This document shows, piece after piece, positions 25,130 to 33,835 of a stretch of DNA of 64,000 nucleotides. The first letter of the stretch is position 1; each line of letters starts with the position of its first letter. Source of the stretch: CAYLPU01 sp964385635. GTDB lineage: Bacteria; Chloroflexota; Anaerolineae; B4-G1. Under the pieces are notes generated by a model that made no database searches, was not told the origin of the DNA, and worked only from the letters and a program-made list of their open reading frames with translations. The stretch lies in assembly GCA_964385635.1 (NCBI GenBank), contig CAYLPU010000011.1, positions 1 to 64,000 of the forward strand, in the 5' to 3' direction. A program made the translations under genes and the position numbers.

Positions 25130-26155
25130 CTAATGACCAATGGTTAGCGGTTTGTCATTCCATAATCCCGCCATCTCGTTGGTGGTCTGGGCGGATGCGA
25201 GCACGACCATCAACTTGATGCGTGCTTTCTGCCCGTTCAGCCCCTCAGCAAACAGACAACCCAGGTCCGCCAGGGTGCGGTACGCGCCCGGATAGCCGTA
25301 GGCGTCCCACACCCGCCCGGAGGGACAACGGCTGGCGATTACCACCGGCACTCCTTGGTCTCGCACGCGCTCAATGGTGGGCAACCACCAGGGGGGCACG
25401 CGTCCGCCTCCCAATGCCTCGATGACCACGCCCCGAGCACCCCGCGCTAGTGCATCCTCCAGCAAATCGGATTCCATGCCTAGCGCCAGTTTAAGCAATG
25501 ACACGTTCGGTTCCAGGCCACGCCAGTGCAGCACACACCGCTCCGGTCGGCGCTCAATGGTGACAGCATCCCCTTCTACCCGGCCCACGGGTCCCCAGCC
25601 AGGCGACTGAAAGGTCGCCGTGCTGAGTGTGTGCATCTTGGTGACACAGCGCGCAGCGTGAATCTCGTCATTGAAGACAACGACCGCGCCCAGGCTTTGC
25701 GCCTGTGGTGCGGCTGCGACGCGGATGGCTGCCAGAAGGTTCGCGTGGCCGTCATACCCTACGTCAGAAGCAGTGCGCATCGCACCGGTGAGGACGATAG
25801 GCTTCTCCCCTGGCACAGTCAGATCGAGCAGGTAGGCTGTCTCCTCCAGCGTATCGGTGCCGTGGGTGATGACCACGCCGTCCACCTCACGTTTCTTCAC
25901 CAACCCGGCCACCCTCTCGCGAATGACCCACAGCGTATCAATCCGGAAGTGAGAACTGGGCAGTCGGACCAGTTCCTCTATGTCCAGTTGAGGTAGCCCG
26001 GGCGGCAGCGCCGCCGTGAGTTCGTCCGCGCCAAGAGTGGGAATCGCCCCGCCCGCCGCAGCATCGTGTTGCATAGCGATGGTGCCGCCAGTGGTTATAA
26101 TGACGACGCGGCGGCCAGCGGTTGGGAACTGGCGGTTAGCATCGAAGGCCGTCAT
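25130..26155 (-). CDS. L-asparaginase family protein
   Basis: 341 residues. The two catalytic Thr motifs are present: VVIITTGGTIAMQ near the N-terminus and VVITHGTDTLEETAYLLDL. FSAG-like and VIASRCPSGRV segments complete the two-domain fold. No signal peptide is obvious, so a cytoplasmic type I-like enzyme converting asparagine to aspartate and ammonia is likely. The C-terminal residues (LWNDKPLTIGH) come from low-complexity DNA like that in the adjoining intergenic stretch, suggesting a drifted end. It lies 56 bp after smc. Confidence 0.88.
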   Translation of the reverse strand: MTAFDANRQFPTAGRRVVIITTGGTIAMQHDAAAGGAIPTLGADELTAALPPGLPQLDIEELVRLPSSHFRIDTLWVIRERVAGLVKKREVDGVVITHGTDTLEETAYLLDLTVPGEKPIVLTGAMRTASDVGYDGHANLLAAIRVAAAPQAQSLGAVVVFNDEIHAARCVTKMHTLSTATFQSPGWGPVGRVEGDAVTIERRPERCVLHWRGLEPNVSLLKLALGMESDLLEDALARGARGVVIEALGGGRVPPWWLPTIERVRDQGVPVVIASRCPSGRVWDAYGYPGAYRTLADLGCLFAEGLNGQKARIKLMVVLASAQTTNEMAGLWNDKPLTIGH

Positions 26156-26211
26156 TTTGGGAATGCCCTGTGTGTGTTCTTCAAGAGATCCACGAAAACC
26201 TCATTCAACGA

Positions 26212-29200
26212 CTAGTCCAGCTTGAGCGACACTACCTGCGAAACCCCGTCCGCGCCCATTGAGACGCCGTAGATGGTATCGGCGGCTTCGATGGTGACCC
26301 GGTTGTGGGTGATGATGATGAACTGGGTCTGCTGCGCCAACTCCTGCAGCAGCATGCGGAAGCGTTCCACGTTCGCCTCATCGAGCATCGCGTCTACCTC
26401 GTCGAGCACGCAGAAAGGGGTCGGATTGACGTGGAGGAGGGCGAACAGGAGCGCAGTCGCGGTCAGGGCACGCTCTCCGCCAGAGAGGAGCGCCAACGGC
26501 TGCGCACGCTTCCCTGGAGGGTGGGCGACGATGTCCACACCGGTGTTCATCAGGTCGCTGGGCTCGGTCAACTCCAGCCGCGCTGTGCCGCCGTCGAACA
26601 GGGTAGTGAACGTTTTGGAGAACCTGGCTGCCACCGCGTCGAAAGTCTCCTGGAAGGCGGCTTCCATCAGTTCGTCCAATTCGGCCACTATCTGGCGCAG
26701 TTGGGCTGAGGCTGTCTCCAGGTCAGTAGACTGCTCGGTGAGGAAACGATGTCGCTCCTGGACCTCGGCATAGTCGGCCGGGGCGTTGGGATTGACCGAT
26801 CTCAACCGTCGGAGGCGGGCTTTGAGGCGTTGTATCTCCTCCTCCAATCCTCCAGGCATTTCCTCAACGATGGGAAGTTGGGAAACCAGTGGTTGCAGGG
26901 GCAACGGGGTCTGTGCCGTGACGCTCTCCGCTAGTTCCAGTTCGACCAGCCCCAGGTCTTCCTCAATGTGCCGGGCTAGAAGCCGTAACTCATCCCGGCA
27001 GCGGGCGACGTCCAATTGGGCACGGCCCTGGCGGGTCTCCACATCGCGCATCCGGTCGCGGGCTCGTCGCTCTTGCTCTTCCGTCGCTGCCTGCTCTTCG
27101 CGGAGACGTGTCAGTTCCTCCTCGGCAGGCTGAATATGCGTGCGCATCTGGTGCAGTTGTCCTTCCATCTGTGATGTCTCTGAGCGCAACTCCTGGGTGC
27201 GTGCGACGATAGCGACGTGTTCGGTCTCCAGTTCCTCAGCCCGTTGGCGCCGGGCGGCCATCTGCGTCTGAAGCCGCGCCAGCAATGCTGTCTCCCTCTG
27301 CAAGGCTGCCTGCTGGCTGCGCAGGGCTTCTTCTGTCACTGCGACCTCAGTGCGGGCCTTCCCCACCCTCTCCCGTTCGACCCGCGCCGCCTCCTCGCTG
27401 GCAGCCGCCACCTGCTGGGCCAGTTCCTCCAACCTGGCCTCCAGTGCCGTCACCCGTTCAACCCCCGCACGCCGCTGTTCCTCAATCTCCTGACTTTGCC
27501 ATTCGCCATTCGCCATTTGCGAGGATTCCGCACGCAATTCCTGGAGGCGGGCGACGATAGCGGTCTGCTCAGCCTCCAGATCGCCAGCCTGTCCACGCAG
27601 GGCAGTCATCTGTGCCCCAAGCCGCTCTAGCAGTGCTTCCTCCCGTTGCAGAGTAGCCCGCTGATTGCGCAGCGTCTCCTCGGCCACCGCGCCCTCGGTG
27701 CGAACCGTACCCAGCCTCTCCCGGACGACCTGCGCCGCCTTCTCCCTGACCGCCGTCGCCTGCCGATCCAGCTCTTCCAACTCGGCTTCCAGTGCCGCGA
27801 TCCGTCCGGTCTCCGCCTGCTGCCGCTCCTCAATTTCCTGACCACGGTGCTGAACCTCCTCCAACCGCGCGGGAAGTTCCCGGTGGGACCGCTCGCCCGC
27901 AAGAATACCGCCCGTCCCAGCCTGCCCCACCGAGAGAGCACCGTTGGCTCGCAGGACAATGCCCGTACTGGTGACGCAGCGGCTTCCCGGCGGCATGGCG
28001 GGGAGCAGCGCCCGGGCCGCCGTCAGGTCGTCGCACAGCGCCACAGCCCCCAGCACCGTTTCGACCGCCGGTCGCACACGCTCGTCGCAGATAACGACGT
28101 CGGCAGCACGCAGCGCACCCGAGGGCAACGGCGGGATCGGGCGGAGGGTATCCAGCGGCAGCAAGGTCAGTCGCCCCCCTGCGGATTCGAGATCCCGGCG
28201 CACCTCCTCCACGACGGAAGCCCGCTCCACTACGACAGCCTGAAGGTCAATACCCAGCGCGGCCTCGACGGCGCGCTCCCACTCAGGAACCACCTGAATC
28301 AGCGCCGCCAGCGGCCCGAGAACATTGTCCAGATCAGCTTGCTGGAGCGCCCGAACGCCAGCGTCACGAGCAGCCCGCGCGTCGCGCATCTGGCTCAACG
28401 CTGCCTGCTCGCCTGCCAGGCGGGCCGCCTCCGCGCGGACCTGGAGGAGTGCCTGATTTAACCGTTCCAACTGCGCGCGACGAGAGTGTAATTCCTGCTC
28501 CACCCGAATATGCTGCCGGTCGGGTTCCTGCGCCTGCTCCTGCACAGCCGCCCACTCCTGCTCCAGGTCCGCCAAACGCCGCTTGCGCTCCGCCAGTCCG
28601 CGTTCCAGTTGCTCGACCTGAGCGCGGGCCTGAGCGACCCGCTCCGCCTGCGCCTCTCGCTGACCGTCCAGGGGTTCGAGTGCGGCCAGGATCTCCTCAC
28701 GCCGGACCTGCAACTGCCGCGCCCGCTCCTCTGCCACGGCTTGCTCGCTTGCCAGGCGGACCGTCTCTGCGCGCACGTCGAGGAACGCCTGATTCAACCG
28801 CTCCAACTGCGCGCGATGGGCGCGCAACTCCTGCTCCACCTGGGCGCGCTGCCGGGCGGGTTCCTGCGCCTGCTCCTGCACGGTCGCCCACTCCCGCTCC
28901 AGATCCGCCAATCGTTGCTTGCGCTCCGCCAGATCGCACTCCAGTTGCTCGGCCCGGGCACATGCCTGGGCGACTTTCTCTGCCTGCGTCTCTTGCTGGG
29001 TGCGCAAGAGTTCAAGTTCGGCCAGCAGTTCCTCGCGCCGGGCCTTGAGTAGACGCGCTCGTTCCTCTGCCACGGCTAGTTCGCGCTGTACTTTGTCGGC
29101 CATGACATGAAGGTCGGCACTCTCGCGGTGCCACTCCTGCAGTCTGGTGCGCAGTTCGCTCTCCTGCTGGCGCAGTTGGACCAATTGCTCGTTCAGTGTG

Positions 29201-29988
29201 GCTGCTTTTCTCCGCTGCGCCTCCAGACTGGTTTCCAGGGCGGAGGCTCTCTCCAGAACACGGTCCAGCGTGTTCTGCTGGTGCCCCCAATGGTAGCCGT
29301 ACCATGTGCGCTGCAACCGTTCCAGGTGGGTGGTCAGCCGCTGACATTCTTCCACCTGCTCTGCCTCTCGCTCAAGCCGGTTCAGGCGCGGGGTGATTTC
29401 GTTGACGATGTCGTGGATGCGCTCCAGGTTGCGCTGCGTCTCGTCCAACCGTTGGACGGCGCTTTCCCGTCGGTTGCGATAGAGGCTGATGCCGGCGGCC
29501 TCCTCGAAGAGAGTACGCCGTTCCTGAGATCGCAGCGAGAGCGCGGCGTCCACCAGGCCCTGCCCGATGACGGTGTAAGCACGTTGGCTGAGACCACTCT
29601 CGGCCAGCAATTCAGTGATATCGCGCAGTCGCACCCGTGCTCCATTGATGAGGTACTCGTTGTCGCCGGAACGGTAAGCGCGGCGAGTGAGGGTAACCTC
29701 GCTGAACTCGATGGGCAGCCAGCCATCGGAGTTGTTGAGGGTCAAGGAAACTTCGGCCATACCGGACCGGGAGCGACGCTGCCCGCCGGCAAAGATCATG
29801 TCGGCAGTGGACTTGCCCCGCAGGATGCGCATTCTCTGTTCGCCCAACGTCCAACAGATAGCGTCGGCAACGTTGCTCTTGCCTGACCCGTTGGGGCCGA
29901 CAATTGCCGTGATGCCGGTGGGGAACAAGAATTCGGTCTTGGTCGCGAAGGACTTGTATCCCTGGAGTGTCACATGTTTCAGGCGCAT
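26212..29988 (-). CDS. smc: Chromosome segregation protein SMC
   Basis: 1258 residues. The N-terminal head has Walker A GPNGSGKSNV. Coiled coil 1 is about residues 170-540, the hinge about 550-690 (NVLGPLAALIQVV...SRCVTSTGIVLRANG), coiled coil 2 about 700-1070, and the C-terminal head carries LLSGGERALTATALLFA and the Walker B FCVLDEVDAMLDEANVERF. SMC with ScpAB organises and segregates the chromosome. The ATG at 29988 gives the canonical start MRLKHVTLQGYKSF. Two internal duplications lie at mirrored places in the coiled coil (residues 311-534 and 717-944). A short insert, ANGEWQS, interrupts the second. Confidence 0.95.
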   Translation of the reverse strand: MRLKHVTLQGYKSFATKTEFLFPTGITAIVGPNGSGKSNVADAICWTLGEQRMRILRGKSTADMIFAGGQRRSRSGMAEVSLTLNNSDGWLPIEFSEVTLTRRAYRSGDNEYLINGARVRLRDITELLAESGLSQRAYTVIGQGLVDAALSLRSQERRTLFEEAAGISLYRNRRESAVQRLDETQRNLERIHDIVNEITPRLNRLEREAEQVEECQRLTTHLERLQRTWYGYHWGHQQNTLDRVLERASALETSLEAQRRKAATLNEQLVQLRQQESELRTRLQEWHRESADLHVMADKVQRELAVAEERARLLKARREELLAELELLRTQQETQAEKVAQACARAEQLECDLAERKQRLADLEREWATVQEQAQEPARQRAQVEQELRAHRAQLERLNQAFLDVRAETVRLASEQAVAEERARQLQVRREEILAALEPLDGQREAQAERVAQARAQVEQLERGLAERKRRLADLEQEWAAVQEQAQEPDRQHIRVEQELHSRRAQLERLNQALLQVRAEAARLAGEQAALSQMRDARAARDAGVRALQQADLDNVLGPLAALIQVVPEWERAVEAALGIDLQAVVVERASVVEEVRRDLESAGGRLTLLPLDTLRPIPPLPSGALRAADVVICDERVRPAVETVLGAVALCDDLTAARALLPAMPPGSRCVTSTGIVLRANGALSVGQAGTGGILAGERSHRELPARLEEVQHRGQEIEERQQAETGRIAALEAELEELDRQATAVREKAAQVVRERLGTVRTEGAVAEETLRNQRATLQREEALLERLGAQMTALRGQAGDLEAEQTAIVARLQELRAESSQMANGEWQSQEIEEQRRAGVERVTALEARLEELAQQVAAASEEAARVERERVGKARTEVAVTEEALRSQQAALQRETALLARLQTQMAARRQRAEELETEHVAIVARTQELRSETSQMEGQLHQMRTHIQPAEEELTRLREEQAATEEQERRARDRMRDVETRQGRAQLDVARCRDELRLLARHIEEDLGLVELELAESVTAQTPLPLQPLVSQLPIVEEMPGGLEEEIQRLKARLRRLRSVNPNAPADYAEVQERHRFLTEQSTDLETASAQLRQIVAELDELMEAAFQETFDAVAARFSKTFTTLFDGGTARLELTEPSDLMNTGVDIVAHPPGKRAQPLALLSGGERALTATALLFALLHVNPTPFCVLDEVDAMLDEANVERFRMLLQELAQQTQFIIITHNRVTIEAADTIYGVSMGADGVSQVVSLKLD
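27157..27840 (-). repeat. Internal duplication in SMC coiled coil 2
   Basis: Two consecutive homologous segments (27493-27840 and 27157-27492) encode residues 717-832 and 833-944, both beginning QEIEE and sharing LEALEARLEEL-like, REEALL/RETALL and IVAR.QELR.E.SQM blocks. The first is four residues longer because of a small insert at its end. Confidence 0.75.
28387..29058 (-). repeat. Internal duplication in SMC coiled coil 1 (2 x 336 bp)
   Basis: 28723-29058 and 28387-28722 encode residues 311-422 and 423-534. Both run from AR.L..RREE through LAERK.RLADLE.EWA.VQEQAQEP to RAQLERLNQA. Similarity is clear at DNA level as well, indicating a fairly recent tandem duplication of exactly 112 codons. 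Confidence 0.8.
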
Positions 29989-30004
29989 AGGTCTCTGTAG
30001 ACGC

Positions 30005-30033
30005 AGTATACCGCGCTTGTGGAGAGATTGCAA
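30005..30033 (-). promoter_or_regulatory. Promoter of smc operon
   Basis: On the minus strand: TTGCAA (30033-30028), 17-bp spacer, TATACT (30010-30005), 17 bp before the smc ATG. Its -35 box is one base from the -35 box of the divergent phosphoesterase promoter. Confidence 0.6.
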
Positions 30034-30034
30034 A

Positions 30035-30062
30035 TTGCAGATTGCGGGAGGGGATGTATAAT
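30035..30062 (+). promoter_or_regulatory. Promoter of phosphoesterase gene (leaderless geometry)
   Basis: TTGCAG (30035-30040), 16-bp spacer, perfect TATAAT (30057-30062). A start seven bases downstream coincides with the GTG at 30069. Confidence 0.65.
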
Positions 30063-30068
30063 GGTGGC

Positions 30069-30965
30069 GTGGTACACAGAGTCACGCGGCGGCGGTTTCT
30101 CAAGTGGATGTTGGGCAGCACGGCGACAGCCGGGTTCTCGGTTCTTGGGGGAGTAGGCTACGCCGCGTTCATCGAACCGCGCTGGCCAGTGGTGGAGCGG
30201 GTAGATGTGCCGCTGCCTGGCCTGCCCACCGATCTTGATGGCTTCACCATCGTGCAGCTTTCGGACCTGCACCGTGGGCCAGTAATGACGCAGGAGAACA
30301 TCACACAGGCGGTAGAACTGGCACTGCGACAGGAGGCCGACTTGATCGTACTGACCGGCGACTACGTGTCGAGCTCCGCCGACTACGCTCCCTCTTGCGC
30401 AGAGGCGCTGTCTCCGCTGGTGGCTTCTGGTGACGTGCTGGCTTGCATAGGCAATCACGACCATTGGACCAATGCCGACGCCGTCGCCGGGGTGCTGGCA
30501 GACGCCGGGATCACCGTGCTGTGCAACGCGGCGCAGGACGTGGCGGATGGGCTATGGGTGGCAGCGGTGGACGACGTATGGGAACGGTACGCTGACCTGG
30601 AGAAGGCACTGGAGGGGGTGCCGGCCGGCTCAGCGGTCGTGCTTCTGGCGCACGAACCCGACTACGCCGATGAGGTGGCAGCCGACGGGCGGGTGAGTCT
30701 GCAACTTTCGGGTCACTCTCACGGGGGGCAGGTGCGGTTGCCCTTCATCGGGCCGCCGCTTCTGCCCTACCTGGGCCGCAAGTACCCGGCGGGGCTCTAC
30801 CGGGTGGGCGGGATGTGGCTCTACGTCAACCGGGGCGTAGGGCTGATTAGCCCACCGGTGCGCTTCAACTGCCGCCCGGAGGTGACGCTGTTGACGTTGG
30901 TAAGAAGACATGGTACGATGGAATCAGGCCGGAGGAGGTGGACCGACAGAGGAGACACGCTTTGA
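30069..30965 (+). CDS. Metallophosphoesterase with twin-arginine-like leader
   Basis: About 298 residues. The start contains TRRRFLKWMLG followed by a hydrophobic stretch, resembling a Tat signal. The calcineurin-like core then follows: QLSDLHRG, LTGDYVSS, GNHDH and SGHSHGGQVRLP carry the dimetal ligands. The domain matches YaeI-type phosphodiesterases. The GTG at 30069 is chosen because the -10 box ends six bases before it, making upstream ATG codons untranscribed. The 3' end overlaps the convergent rnc gene by 42 bp. Confidence 0.85.
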   Translation: MVHRVTRRRFLKWMLGSTATAGFSVLGGVGYAAFIEPRWPVVERVDVPLPGLPTDLDGFTIVQLSDLHRGPVMTQENITQAVELALRQEADLIVLTGDYVSSSADYAPSCAEALSPLVASGDVLACIGNHDHWTNADAVAGVLADAGITVLCNAAQDVADGLWVAAVDDVWERYADLEKALEGVPAGSAVVLLAHEPDYADEVAADGRVSLQLSGHSHGGQVRLPFIGPPLLPYLGRKYPAGLYRVGGMWLYVNRGVGLISPPVRFNCRPEVTLLTLVRRHGTMESGRRRWTDRGDTL

Positions 30966-31685
30966 CACAAGGGCCTCCCATGCTTTCTGAGCCGCTGCCT
31001 GTTCTGCCGCCTGCTTACTGCGCCCGGTTCCCTGCCCCGCCATCTCTTTGCCTAGAAGCACCTCCGCCACGAAGGTCTTGGCATGGTCAGGCCCCTTTTC
31101 GGCGGCGATGCGATAGTGAGGTGTGATCCCTAGTTCGGCCTGGCTCCACTCCTGAAGGCGGCTCTTGGAGTCCCAGTCCGCCTCTGCCGCCAGCGTTGCC
31201 TCGGCCACTGGCTTAATGAGTGGCTCAATGAAGGTTTCGGAGGCCGCCATCCCGCCGTCGAGGTAGAGTGCCCCCACGACGGCTTCGAAGGTATCACACA
31301 GATTGGCGTCTCGTTCCCGCCCTCCGCCCTCCTCCTCTCCGTGGCCCAGCCGCAACGCCTTTCCGATTCCCACCCGCCTGGCAAGTCGTGCCAGCGTCTC
31401 AGTGCGCACCAGAGCAGCTCGCAGGCGGGTCATTTGCCCCTCGTTGAAGTCGGGGTAGTGGCGGTAGACCCATGCGCCAGCGACGAAGTCGAGCACCGCG
31501 TCACCTAAGAATTCGAGGCGCTGGTTGTCTCCAATTCCATCCTCTGGATGTTCGTTGACGTAGGAGGGATGGGTGAGGGCGCGGCAGAGCAGATCCAGGT
31601 CACGAAAGTGGTGCCTCAGTGCCTGTTGAAGGGCTTCGAGGTTGGTGGCTGAGTGCTGGATGTTGGATGTTGAACTGTTGCTCAT
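30924..31685 (-). CDS. rnc: Ribonuclease III
   Basis: 253 residues. The nuclease signature QRLEFLGDAVLDF is followed by the second acidic cluster LCDTFEAVVGALYLDGG. A C-terminal double-stranded RNA-binding domain follows (SRLQEWSQAELG...AAEQAAAQKAWEAL). RNase III processes rRNA and structured mRNAs. The first 15 residues (SNSSTSNIQHSATN) derive from low-complexity intergenic-like DNA and may not be translated in homologues. It is the last gene of a five-gene overlapping operon, and its ATG overlaps the preceding stop by four bases. Confidence 0.94.
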   Translation of the reverse strand: MSNSSTSNIQHSATNLEALQQALRHHFRDLDLLCRALTHPSYVNEHPEDGIGDNQRLEFLGDAVLDFVAGAWVYRHYPDFNEGQMTRLRAALVRTETLARLARRVGIGKALRLGHGEEEGGGRERDANLCDTFEAVVGALYLDGGMAASETFIEPLIKPVAEATLAAEADWDSKSRLQEWSQAELGITPHYRIAAEKGPDHAKTFVAEVLLGKEMAGQGTGRSKQAAEQAAAQKAWEALVSKRVSSVGPPPPA

Positions 31686-33082
31686 TCCGATCCCGTTTCT
31701 CTGTGTTCTACCAGCCGGTGCTCGTATTTCTCCAATGCAGCACTAAGTGCGCTGTTGGCTTCCACGCCGCAGGCTTCGGCCAGCATCAGCAGGCTGTAGA
31801 GCGCGTCTCCCAGTTCGTCCGCCAGTTGGGGGCGGAACTGGAGGACTCGCCGCCCGTAGTCTGTGGCCAGTAATATCTCCTTTACCACCTCACCGACCTC
31901 AGAGACCAGATCGAGCGCGTGGGTGGCTGGATCGTGCAGTAGATTGTGGCGCTGAGCGAAAGCGGCGACTTTTTGCTGCCAGTTGGCTACGGGCGGTGGG
32001 CTCTTGAACCCACTCCCGGTCAACACGACGACCGGCACATCGCCCAGGCGGTCGCGCAAGTGATCCAGCGCCGCCACGGCAAGCGCGGAGGTCGGCTCGA
32101 CGTAGACTCCCCGCCGGGCCAGTTTTCTCTGTGCGGCCAGAGTCTCTTCGTCCGGCAGGGCCAGTACCGCGCCACCGCTTCCGCGCACAGCAGACAGCAC
32201 CGCCCGGCCCCAGGGTGGTGCGGCAATCCGCACACCCTCCGCGATGGTCTCTTGCTCCTCGATTGGCTCTATGTTGGCCTCATCGCACTCCCAGGCGCGT
32301 GCTAGTGGCGCACACGCTTGTGCCTGCACACCGAGAAGACGCGGCAGCCGCTCTATGAGACCCGCCGCCAACAGCTCACTGAAGCCAGCGTGCAACCCAA
32401 GCAGCAACCCTCCTTGTCCCACTGGCACCACGACGCTTTCTGGTGCGCGACCGTTCAACTGCTCCCACAATTCGAAGGCGATGGTCTTCATGCCCTGCGG
32501 ATAGAGGGGGCTGTAGACGTGGCTGGCATAGACAGCGCCCTCCTTGGCAGCCTGGCGCACGGCGCGAGCGGCCTCACTGCGGGGTCCGGGCACTGGCACG
32601 ACCTCCGCGCCGTAGGCCGCGATCTGTGCCTGCTTGACCGGTGACGTGTGGGCCGGCACATATACGGTGGCGTGGAGGTCTGCGCGGGCGGCATAGGCCG
32701 CCAACGCAGCACCGGCATTGCCCGAAGAATCCTCGACGACATCCCGCACGCCCACTGCCTTCAGCGCCGTGACCAGCACAGTCGCGCCCCGGTCTTTGAA
32801 GGAGCCCGTGGGGTTGAGGTGCTCGGCCTTGAGGTAGATGGGGCGGTTGTGCCATTCGGCGGCGACCAACGGGGTCCAGCCCTCGCCCAGCGTCACCGGA
32901 GCCGTACCATCCAGCAAAGGCAGCGAAGCCCGGTAACGCCAGAGGGTGTGCTCTCGTTCATCCACGAGAGTTTGGTCGAAGGAGGAGACGCCCGCGATCT
33001 CCAGCGTACCGCCGCAATCACAACACCAGTGCGCGGGATCGAAAGGCCAACTCCGCGAGCAATCGCTACAGTACAGGTTCAC
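31682..33082 (-). CDS. Threonine synthase-like PLP enzyme fused to MazG-like pyrophosphohydrolase
   Basis: 466 residues. An N-terminal Cys4 ribbon (CSDC...CCDCGG) precedes a fold-type II PLP domain with the Schiff-base lysine in NPTGSFKDRGA, DSSGNAGAALAAYAA and PVGQGG, as in threonine synthase (O-phosphohomoserine to threonine). After VVLTGSGFKSP (about residue 375) a further ~90 residues show the all-alpha NTP pyrophosphatase pattern (SEVGEVVKE, then ADELGDALYSLLMLAE), i.e. the ExxE...ExxD metal site of MazG-type enzymes. The frame is continuous across the junction. The GTG at 33082 overlaps the HEPN stop by four bases. Confidence 0.82.
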   Translation of the reverse strand: MNLYCSDCSRSWPFDPAHWCCDCGGTLEIAGVSSFDQTLVDEREHTLWRYRASLPLLDGTAPVTLGEGWTPLVAAEWHNRPIYLKAEHLNPTGSFKDRGATVLVTALKAVGVRDVVEDSSGNAGAALAAYAARADLHATVYVPAHTSPVKQAQIAAYGAEVVPVPGPRSEAARAVRQAAKEGAVYASHVYSPLYPQGMKTIAFELWEQLNGRAPESVVVPVGQGGLLLGLHAGFSELLAAGLIERLPRLLGVQAQACAPLARAWECDEANIEPIEEQETIAEGVRIAAPPWGRAVLSAVRGSGGAVLALPDEETLAAQRKLARRGVYVEPTSALAVAALDHLRDRLGDVPVVVLTGSGFKSPPPVANWQQKVAAFAQRHNLLHDPATHALDLVSEVGEVVKEILLATDYGRRVLQFRPQLADELGDALYSLLMLAEACGVEANSALSAALEKYEHRLVEHRETGSE

Positions 33083-33504
33083 CTGGGCTCGCCCTCGGCA
33101 CCCTCCAATACCTCCACGATCCACTGGATAACGTGCTGCGCCTGGCGAAGCGCCTTCTCTGCGTCATCAGCGTCGAAGGCCTCGGCCGGAATTCCGCCTG
33201 GCAGCCCATTGGGATAGCGGGTGGGAATATAGTGTCGATCGAGTCCCCCTCCCACGCCAATCAGTGTCTCGAAGCGAGCGTCGTACTCGGCGGCTTGTCG
33301 GGCCAGGTCGGCCACCGAATGCCCCCACACCCTTTCCACTCCTTGGGCATACAGATAGCCCTTCAGGGCCTTCTCGCCAGCCTGCTGCGCCAGAAAGCAC
33401 GTCAGGTGGTAACGCCCGCCAGCCTGGTTGTAGCGGGCATCATCAATGTCTTGCCGCGCTTGCCGCAGCCAGCGTTCGCCTTCCTCTCTCGGATCAGGCC
33501 TCAT
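33079..33504 (-). CDS. HEPN-domain protein (partner of MNT)
   Basis: 141 residues of the PF05168-type HEPN fold: GERWLRQARQDIDDARY, YHLTCFLAQQAGEKALKGYL and WGHSVADL. The RX4HXY motif of HepT-type toxins is not evident, so toxicity is uncertain. Together with the overlapping nucleotidyltransferase it forms a classical MNT/HEPN pair, often classed as toxin-antitoxin-like. The start is the ATG at 33504, within the end of the MNT gene (11-bp overlap). Confidence 0.85.
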   Translation of the reverse strand: MRPDPREEGERWLRQARQDIDDARYNQAGGRYHLTCFLAQQAGEKALKGYLYAQGVERVWGHSVADLARQAAEYDARFETLIGVGGGLDRHYIPTRYPNGLPGGIPAEAFDADDAEKALRQAQHVIQWIVEVLEGAEGEPR

Positions 33505-33835
33505 AGAGCACTCTCCCTTCCTGCAGAGCCTGTCGTATGAATGGCCGTGCGCGGAGCGCCTCGAACTCCTGCGGTGTGTATGCCAGCAGGTCAAGGCCAA
33601 CACGGGGTTGAATCCGCTCGTACAGCAATTCCAGCCGCTTGACAAACGGCAGGTCGGAATCGAGCACGACGATGAGATCCAAATCGCTCCATGCACTGAC
33701 CTTCTCGCGGGCAACAGAGCCAAATAGGATTACGCGCTTAGCTCCTATCTGGCGCAGAACCCGCACAGCACGCTCAAGTTCACGCTCCAGCAATGCCTGC
33801 CTATCAGCGCGTTGCTCTTGCCAGTATTCTATCAC
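33494..33835 (-). CDS. Minimal nucleotidyltransferase (MNT)
   Basis: 113 residues. The polymerase beta-like active site GSVAREKVSAWSDLDLIVV matches GSx10DxD, and a third acidic residue lies in VGLDLLAY. In characterised pairs the MNT modifies the HEPN partner with AMP to neutralise it. The GTG start overlaps the upstream GT2 stop by four bases. It lies inside a housekeeping operon rather than a mobile region. Confidence 0.88.
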   Translation of the reverse strand: MIEYWQEQRADRQALLERELERAVRVLRQIGAKRVILFGSVAREKVSAWSDLDLIVVLDSDLPFVKRLELLYERIQPRVGLDLLAYTPQEFEALRARPFIRQALQEGRVLYEA

